From Lachnospiraceae bacterium (GTDB taxonomy: Bacteria; Bacillota; Clostridia; Lachnospirales; Lachnospiraceae): a DNA stretch of 10,797 bases. Both the position numbers and the translations under genes were made by a program. Every line of letters starts with the position of its first letter. Positions within the stretch are counted from its first letter, which is position 1. The notes under the pieces were generated by a model. The model made no database searches. It worked only from the letters and a program-made list of their open reading frames with translations, and was not told the DNA's origin. Positions 6,866 to 10,797 of this stretch are shown one piece after another. The stretch is from assembly GCA_016293925.1 (NCBI GenBank), contig JAEDCX010000076.1, positions 1-10,797 of the forward strand. The letters are read 5' to 3'.

Positions 6866-7303
6866 TTGAAAATCGTAATAGAAGAATGTCCCGCCAACGA
6901 GGAAGATTCCATTATTGTCCGGTGTAAAGAACTGGATGAGAGGATGCTGCAGCTGTTGCATTCCCTGAAAGCAGGGAAACATCAGCTGGCGGCATGGAGA
7001 GACGGTCAGATCGTGATGCTGGAGCCGAAGGAAGCGTACTATTTCGAAGCGGTGGATAACAGGGTCTACATATACACACAGCAGGAAGTCTATGAGAGCC
7101 GGATGAAACTCTATGAGTTGGAGCAGCAGTACGGAACCGCAGACTTTCTTCGCATATCCAAATCTGTGATCGTAAACATGACGAAGATCAGAAAACTGAG
7201 TCCGGGCTTTAACGGCAGATTTGAGGCACATCTGAAGAATGGGGAGAGGGTCGTGATCTCCAGACAGTATGTACCCGCACTGAAAGAACGCCTGGGATTG
7301 TAG
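6866..7303 (+). CDS. Stand-alone LytTR DNA-binding regulator
   Basis: A 145-residue protein starting at TTG 6866, with AGGAG six bases upstream (6855-6859). No later ATG preserves the family-typical MKIVIEEC opening. Residues about 45-145 are a LytTR domain: EAYYFEAVDNRVYIYT (56-71), FLRISKSVIVNMTKIRKL (94-111) and NGERVVISRQYVPALKERLG (125-144). There is no receiver domain, so it is not a classical two-component response regulator. In such systems a neighbouring membrane protein usually restrains the regulator, and here that is the DUF3021 gene 10 bases downstream. HdrRM and BrsRM of Streptococcus mutans are described LytTR regulator/membrane pairs that control bacteriocin genes. The likely target is the direct repeat at 4808-4841 (inference). 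Confidence 0.93.
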   Translation: MKIVIEECPANEEDSIIVRCKELDERMLQLLHSLKAGKHQLAAWRDGQIVMLEPKEAYYFEAVDNRVYIYTQQEVYESRMKLYELEQQYGTADFLRISKSVIVNMTKIRKLSPGFNGRFEAHLKNGERVVISRQYVPALKERLGL

Positions 7304-7313
7304 GAGGTATGAT

Positions 7314-7832
7314 ATGAAAAACGTCGTGAGAGAAAGAATCAAATCCCTTTTGTTTATTTTTGCATGCGTTACCACAGGAACGGTAATCGGTAACGTAGTG
7401 TATATTCTGTTGTTTCAGGATATCCGCACTTCTTATTACGGTCAGTCGTTGTCCAGAATTCTAATGATAGCCCTGCTGACCACACTGTGCAGCCTGATCT
7501 ATCCGAACCGGGCAATATCCAGGAGAAAAGAGCTCCTGCTGGCATCGCTGCACTTTATTCTGGTGTGCGTCATTGTTCTGACACTGGGAATAACGGGAGA
7601 ATGGTTTGAAGTCAGCAATGTCTGGATGATTGTCGGCGCGATTCTGGTATGTGCAGCCATTTTTGCAGGTGTATACGGTGCGGCTGAGGTACGGGGAAGG
7701 CGTCTGGCAGCAGCCATGAATGAGCGTCTGAAAGAGATGAACGGTGAGGATGAAGAGGATTCTGCGCCGGGGAAACCGGATCACAATGATCGTACGGATG
7801 ATAAAGACGGTGATCACAACAGCGTATGTTGA
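7314..7832 (+). CDS. DUF3021 family four-helix membrane protein
   Basis: A 172-residue protein with four predicted membrane helices (about 12-34, 47-63, 74-93, 103-123) and a highly charged cytoplasmic tail rich in Asp, Glu and Lys (about 138-172). Length, topology and position directly after a stand-alone LytTR gene match the DUF3021 family, whose members are regularly paired with LytTR regulators. The ribosome site AGGAGG (7302-7307) overlaps the LytTR stop and lies six bases before ATG 7314. The probable role is membrane-bound control of the LytTR protein. Whether it senses envelope stress, the exported peptide or something else is unknown. Confidence 0.85.
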   Translation: MKNVVRERIKSLLFIFACVTTGTVIGNVVYILLFQDIRTSYYGQSLSRILMIALLTTLCSLIYPNRAISRRKELLLASLHFILVCVIVLTLGITGEWFEVSNVWMIVGAILVCAAIFAGVYGAAEVRGRRLAAAMNERLKEMNGEDEEDSAPGKPDHNDRTDDKDGDHNSVC

Positions 7833-7874
7833 CAAAAGCTAACGATAATGGGAACGAACAGGTAAGGGGCAGGT

Positions 7875-8783
7875 ATGGAGCAGACATGGTTTTGGTATCG
7901 GTTATATGGGTGTACGGTGCGGTCGGAAATGGAATATCCGCATCTGTTGGATACAGATTCCCGGACGGAGGATCTGACCATTCGGATCAGTGAACTGAAA
8001 CGGAGGATCAAGGATCCGAAGGGCTGTTTTGTGGACACCATCACAAGGGACAGGATATACTTCTGCAATCAGGTTGGATGTTTCCTGATTACGGGCGGGA
8101 CTCAAATCGAGATCTGTCCGAATCCGGGGGTGGAGATTGAGGCAATGACTCCGTTTGTATTCGGGTACTGTATTGCGATGCTTTTCTGGCAGAGAGGGCT
8201 CACAGCAATCCATTGCAGTGCCGTGGAGAAGGAGGGAAAAGCACTTCTGATATCCGGTTACAGTGGGGCCGGCAAATCGACGCTGACCACGGTTCTGTTG
8301 GAGAACGGATATCGTCTGATGACGGATGATGTGGCTATATTGAAAGCAACAGACGACGAGATCATTGTGTATCCCGCATTTCCGCAGCAGAAGCTGTGCC
8401 GGGATGCGGTGGAACGCAACCGGATGGATACCCGGGAACTGATTTACATTGACGAGGATCGGGATAAGTATGCAATTCCCAGAAAAGATCATTTTTGTCA
8501 GGACCCCTGTGAATTGATCGGCATCATCTGCCTGAACGTTCATAAAGAGCAGGAACTTGTATTCGGAGAGATTGCGGGAGCGGGAAAACTGACGGCATTT
8601 CTGGAGAATCTGTTCCTCTTTCCCATGTTCCGGGCAAATCAGGTCTTTACACCACAGGATATGCAGTGGTGTCTGGATGTGGTGCAGAGGGTTCCCGTAT
8701 ACGGAATGATCCGGCCGGAAGGACTGGATTGTACAGCGCAACAGTTGAAAATCGTTGATGACAGGATTTTCGGAAACCAATAG
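7875..8783 (+). CDS. HPr-kinase-like P-loop kinase, lasso-peptide (PadeK) type
   Basis: A 302-residue protein whose C-terminal two thirds read like the catalytic domain of HPr kinase/phosphorylase. AIHCSAV places a conserved His at 113. Strand LLI is followed by the P-loop GYSGAGKST (128-136). Acidic residues Asp151-Asp152 lie in YRLMTDDVAIL, matching the ADD site of HprK. The N-terminal part (1-105) is not the usual HprK N-domain and resembles nothing I can name. True HprK regulates sugar uptake and is a different stand-alone gene. Here the partner is a lasso-type cyclase 20 bases downstream. In paeninodin-like clusters such kinases phosphorylate the C-terminal Ser of the precursor peptide (established for PadeK/ThcoK). 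A similar role is inferred; no substrate peptide is visible. ATG 7875 has AAGGGG five bases upstream. The gene follows DUF3021 by 42 bases with no terminator. Confidence 0.8.
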   Translation: MEQTWFWYRLYGCTVRSEMEYPHLLDTDSRTEDLTIRISELKRRIKDPKGCFVDTITRDRIYFCNQVGCFLITGGTQIEICPNPGVEIEAMTPFVFGYCIAMLFWQRGLTAIHCSAVEKEGKALLISGYSGAGKSTLTTVLLENGYRLMTDDVAILKATDDEIIVYPAFPQQKLCRDAVERNRMDTRELIYIDEDRDKYAIPRKDHFCQDPCELIGIICLNVHKEQELVFGEIAGAGKLTAFLENLFLFPMFRANQVFTPQDMQWCLDVVQRVPVYGMIRPEGLDCTAQQLKIVDDRIFGNQ

Positions 8784-8803
8784 AACCCATGGAAGGAGAA
8801 GAT

Positions 8804-10738
8804 ATGTCTGCAATCTGGGGAATGATCAGGACAAATCACTTGCCGATAGAAGCCACTCTCCCGGCGGGGATGGCATTCTTTGGGGACAAATATGCAGTTG
8901 ACCGGGTGGATGAGATATTGGATGCCTCGGTTTATTTTGCTTGTGCACATCAGTATGTGACACCACAGTCCAAATGGGAGAGATTACCGTATCATGATGC
9001 GGAGCGGGGAATCTATTATACCGCGGACTGTATTCTGGATAACAGAGACCGGCTGGCGGAGCAGCTGGGGCTTCGGGAGTATGAGAAACTGCCGGATGCG
9101 GCCATTGCGTACGAAGCATATCTTGTCTGGGGCGAACGGTTTGTAACACGTCTTCTGGGCATTTTCTCCATTGCCATTTATGATGAGAAGCGGGATATTT
9201 TCCTGCTGTATACGGATCATACGGGATGCCGCTGTATCAATTATGCTGTGGAGGGACAGGAGATACTCTTTTCCACGACCTATGACTGGTTCCGGGTGGC
9301 ATTGGACAAGAGATTGAGATTGTCCCAAACCTGGATGACGGGATGCGTCCGGGAACCATCTGCGTGTATGATCGTCTTTCCGGGGCTGACCCCTTATGAG
9401 AACGTTTTTCAGGTAAGAGCCGGACATTATGTGAGAGTTTGCGGAGGGAAGGTCAGAGAAAGATGTTATTATGACCCCGGGAAAACGAAAATGGCACGAT
9501 TCGACAGTGAAGAAGCATACCGGGAACATTATATCGAAGTATTTGAAAACTGTGTGAGAGATATTCTGCGGCCGGGAGTGAAGGTGGCAGCAACGTTGAG
9601 TGGCGGATTGGATTCCACATCCGTGGTAAGTGTTGCCGCACCGATACTCAAGGCAAGAGGGGAAGCGCTACCCACCTATACATCGGTTCCGGATCCGGAA
9701 TTCGAATTGGAGTCGGATGGTTATCATATGGCGGATGAGTCACCGCTGGTACGAAAGACAGCGGAGTGTTTGGGGAATCTGGAGCCGCATTTCGTGGCCT
9801 GCGAGGGTGAGAGTCCCATGACCCATCTGAACGAATGGGTGGATGCGTATGGATTCCCACTGAAATCGTCTGTCAACCTTCTGTGGTTGGACCGGGTCAG
9901 CAAGCAGGCTGCAGGAGAAGGATGCACCGTTATGCTGTCCGGTCAGCACGGCAACGCTACGATTTCCTATGGGGATATATTTACTCTTGCCTATCAGGAT
10001 GTCCTGCATCTGAAGCTGCTGCGTGCCAAACGGGAGGTTCGGGAATTTCTGCAGGTCAATCATATTCCCAAAGAGAATTTTAAGCGGGTGCTGAAACAGA
10101 ATCTGGCAGAGAAATGGGCTGCTCTGTGGGGGCGAGAAGTGTCCGAAGAACCGGTTCGGTTTGCCAGAACGGATGCAGCAGAGCGACGTAAGATCGACAG
10201 ACAACGTCATGCAGATGTAAGGAGGCACGGTACCGGAAGCCTGAACAGCCACCGCCAGAAAAGAAGACTTCCCTATCAGCTGGCAGAATTGCAGCAGCTT
10301 GGAATGTATAATACCATGGACAGTCTCGTGAATGGTATTGTAGAGAGAGATCCCACCAGAGACAGACGTATGATCGAATTATGCATATCATACCCTGTGT
10401 CATGCTTTGTGGCGCATGGGATGGAACGGCACATGGTGCGGGGATTTCTGGAAGGAATTGTACCGGATCATGTTCGGCTGGATGTGAGACACCGGGGAGC
10501 ACAGGGGGCAGATTATCTGCAACGTGTGAATCGATCGTGGGCAGAGCATAAGCAGGAGGTACTGCAGAACCTGAAGAATCCATATCTGAAAGAATATCTG
10601 GATGAAGAGGCGTTACAGAAGCTGATTGATGATTGCGGGAAAGCAGACCGGTTTGACGAAGAAAACAGCAAAGAGGTAATTTTCATATTGTACTATGCGG
10701 CATTGGGAAGATTTCTGGAGAATTACCACGGGCAGTGA
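8804..10738 (+). CDS. Asparagine-synthetase-like lasso peptide macrolactam cyclase (C protein)
   Basis: A 644-residue two-domain protein. Residues 1 to about 215 form an Ntn-glutaminase-like domain opening MSAIWGM, with Ser rather than the catalytic Cys at position 2, so glutamine hydrolysis is not expected. Residues about 240-644 are the ATP-pyrophosphatase synthetase domain, with the PP-loop SGGLDS (266-271), LSGQHGNATISYG (378-390) in place of the GQGGDE loop of true asparagine synthetases, and RDPTRDRRMIELC (515-527) followed by MVRGFLEGIVPDHVRL and HRGAQGAD. These last features are characteristic of lasso cyclases, which adenylate an Asp or Glu side chain of the core peptide and close it onto the N-terminal amine. 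ATG 8804 is chosen over the in-frame ATG 8789 because AAGGAG (8793-8798) lies five bases before it. True asparagine synthetase is unlikely. Confidence 0.87.
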   Translation: MSAIWGMIRTNHLPIEATLPAGMAFFGDKYAVDRVDEILDASVYFACAHQYVTPQSKWERLPYHDAERGIYYTADCILDNRDRLAEQLGLREYEKLPDAAIAYEAYLVWGERFVTRLLGIFSIAIYDEKRDIFLLYTDHTGCRCINYAVEGQEILFSTTYDWFRVALDKRLRLSQTWMTGCVREPSACMIVFPGLTPYENVFQVRAGHYVRVCGGKVRERCYYDPGKTKMARFDSEEAYREHYIEVFENCVRDILRPGVKVAATLSGGLDSTSVVSVAAPILKARGEALPTYTSVPDPEFELESDGYHMADESPLVRKTAECLGNLEPHFVACEGESPMTHLNEWVDAYGFPLKSSVNLLWLDRVSKQAAGEGCTVMLSGQHGNATISYGDIFTLAYQDVLHLKLLRAKREVREFLQVNHIPKENFKRVLKQNLAEKWAALWGREVSEEPVRFARTDAAERRKIDRQRHADVRRHGTGSLNSHRQKRRLPYQLAELQQLGMYNTMDSLVNGIVERDPTRDRRMIELCISYPVSCFVAHGMERHMVRGFLEGIVPDHVRLDVRHRGAQGADYLQRVNRSWAEHKQEVLQNLKNPYLKEYLDEEALQKLIDDCGKADRFDEENSKEVIFILYYAALGRFLENYHGQ

Positions 10739-10797
10739 GGCAGATACGAACCAACGGGCACATGCAAAAAACCACTCCGCAGGGAGTGGTTTTGTTG
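10739..10797 (+). other. Short non-coding tail after the cyclase gene
   Basis: The 59 bases after the cyclase stop contain only the terminator. No start codon with a ribosome site opens a precursor-like frame before the window ends. Confidence 0.6.
10768..10793 (+). terminator. Intrinsic terminator after the cyclase gene
   Basis: AAAACCACTCC (10768-10778) pairs perfectly with GGAGTGGTTTT (10783-10793) around the tetraloop GCAG, an 11-base stem 29 bases after the cyclase stop. The outer A-T pairs supply the T run, which continues as GTTG at the edge of the window. The A run on the other side makes it potentially bidirectional. It marks the probable end of the six-gene operon. Confidence 0.8.

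Noticed and set aside
7829..7849. Promoter between DUF3021 and the kinase gene: TTGACA at 7829-7834 and GATAAT at 7844-7849
   Set aside because: The spacer is only 9 bases, far too short, and no -10-like box lies at 16-18 bases. The genes are more simply read as one operon.
8804..10738. Housekeeping asparagine synthetase B
   Set aside because: No Cys2, no GQGGDE loop, and a C-terminal block typical of lasso cyclases beside a lasso-type kinase.

Overview
The window looks like a chromosomal segment of a Gram-positive clostridial bacterium (Bacillota, most likely Lachnospiraceae). The reasons are strong AAGGAGG-type ribosome sites, an accepted TTG start, a clostridial-looking MurE, and an ABC transporter/LytTR/DUF3021 gene set of a kind common in Firmicutes. 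Family assignments come from reading motifs by eye; no database search was possible.

Left arm, minus strand (1-2884): a three-gene run reads leftward. It holds a PLP-dependent cystathionine synthase/lyase-type enzyme (sulfur amino acids), dapF (meso-diaminopimelate) and murE (peptidoglycan stem peptide, cut by the window edge). dapF and murE overlap by 4 bases (ATGA). A 168-base divergent intergenic region separates the run from the plus-strand genes. It carries TATAAT-type -10 boxes on both strands and a small inverted repeat.

Middle, plus strand (3053-4805): an AraC-family regulator overlaps by 8 bases a four-helix membrane protein with a degenerate GGDEF domain. An intrinsic terminator (4855-4891) follows.

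Right arm, plus strand (about 4962-10738): six tightly packed genes ending at a second terminator (10768-10793). In order they are an ABC ATPase, an ABC-2 permease, a stand-alone LytTR DNA-binding regulator, a DUF3021 membrane protein, an HPr-kinase-like P-loop protein, and an asparagine-synthetase-like protein with the hallmarks of a lasso-peptide macrolactam cyclase (C protein). Kinase plus cyclase is the pairing known from paeninodin-type lasso clusters, where the kinase phosphorylates the precursor. The likely reading is a lasso-peptide (or related RiPP) locus whose maturation enzymes share an operon with a LytTR/DUF3021-controlled exporter. No precursor peptide, RRE (B1) protein or leader peptidase (B2) is visible; they may lie just beyond the right edge or elsewhere.

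Ahead of this operon sits a perfect 13-base direct repeat with a 21-base period, the geometry expected of a LytTR operator. The terminator of the upstream operon lies between that repeat and the first gene, so the repeat, a possible promoter and the terminator are packed together.
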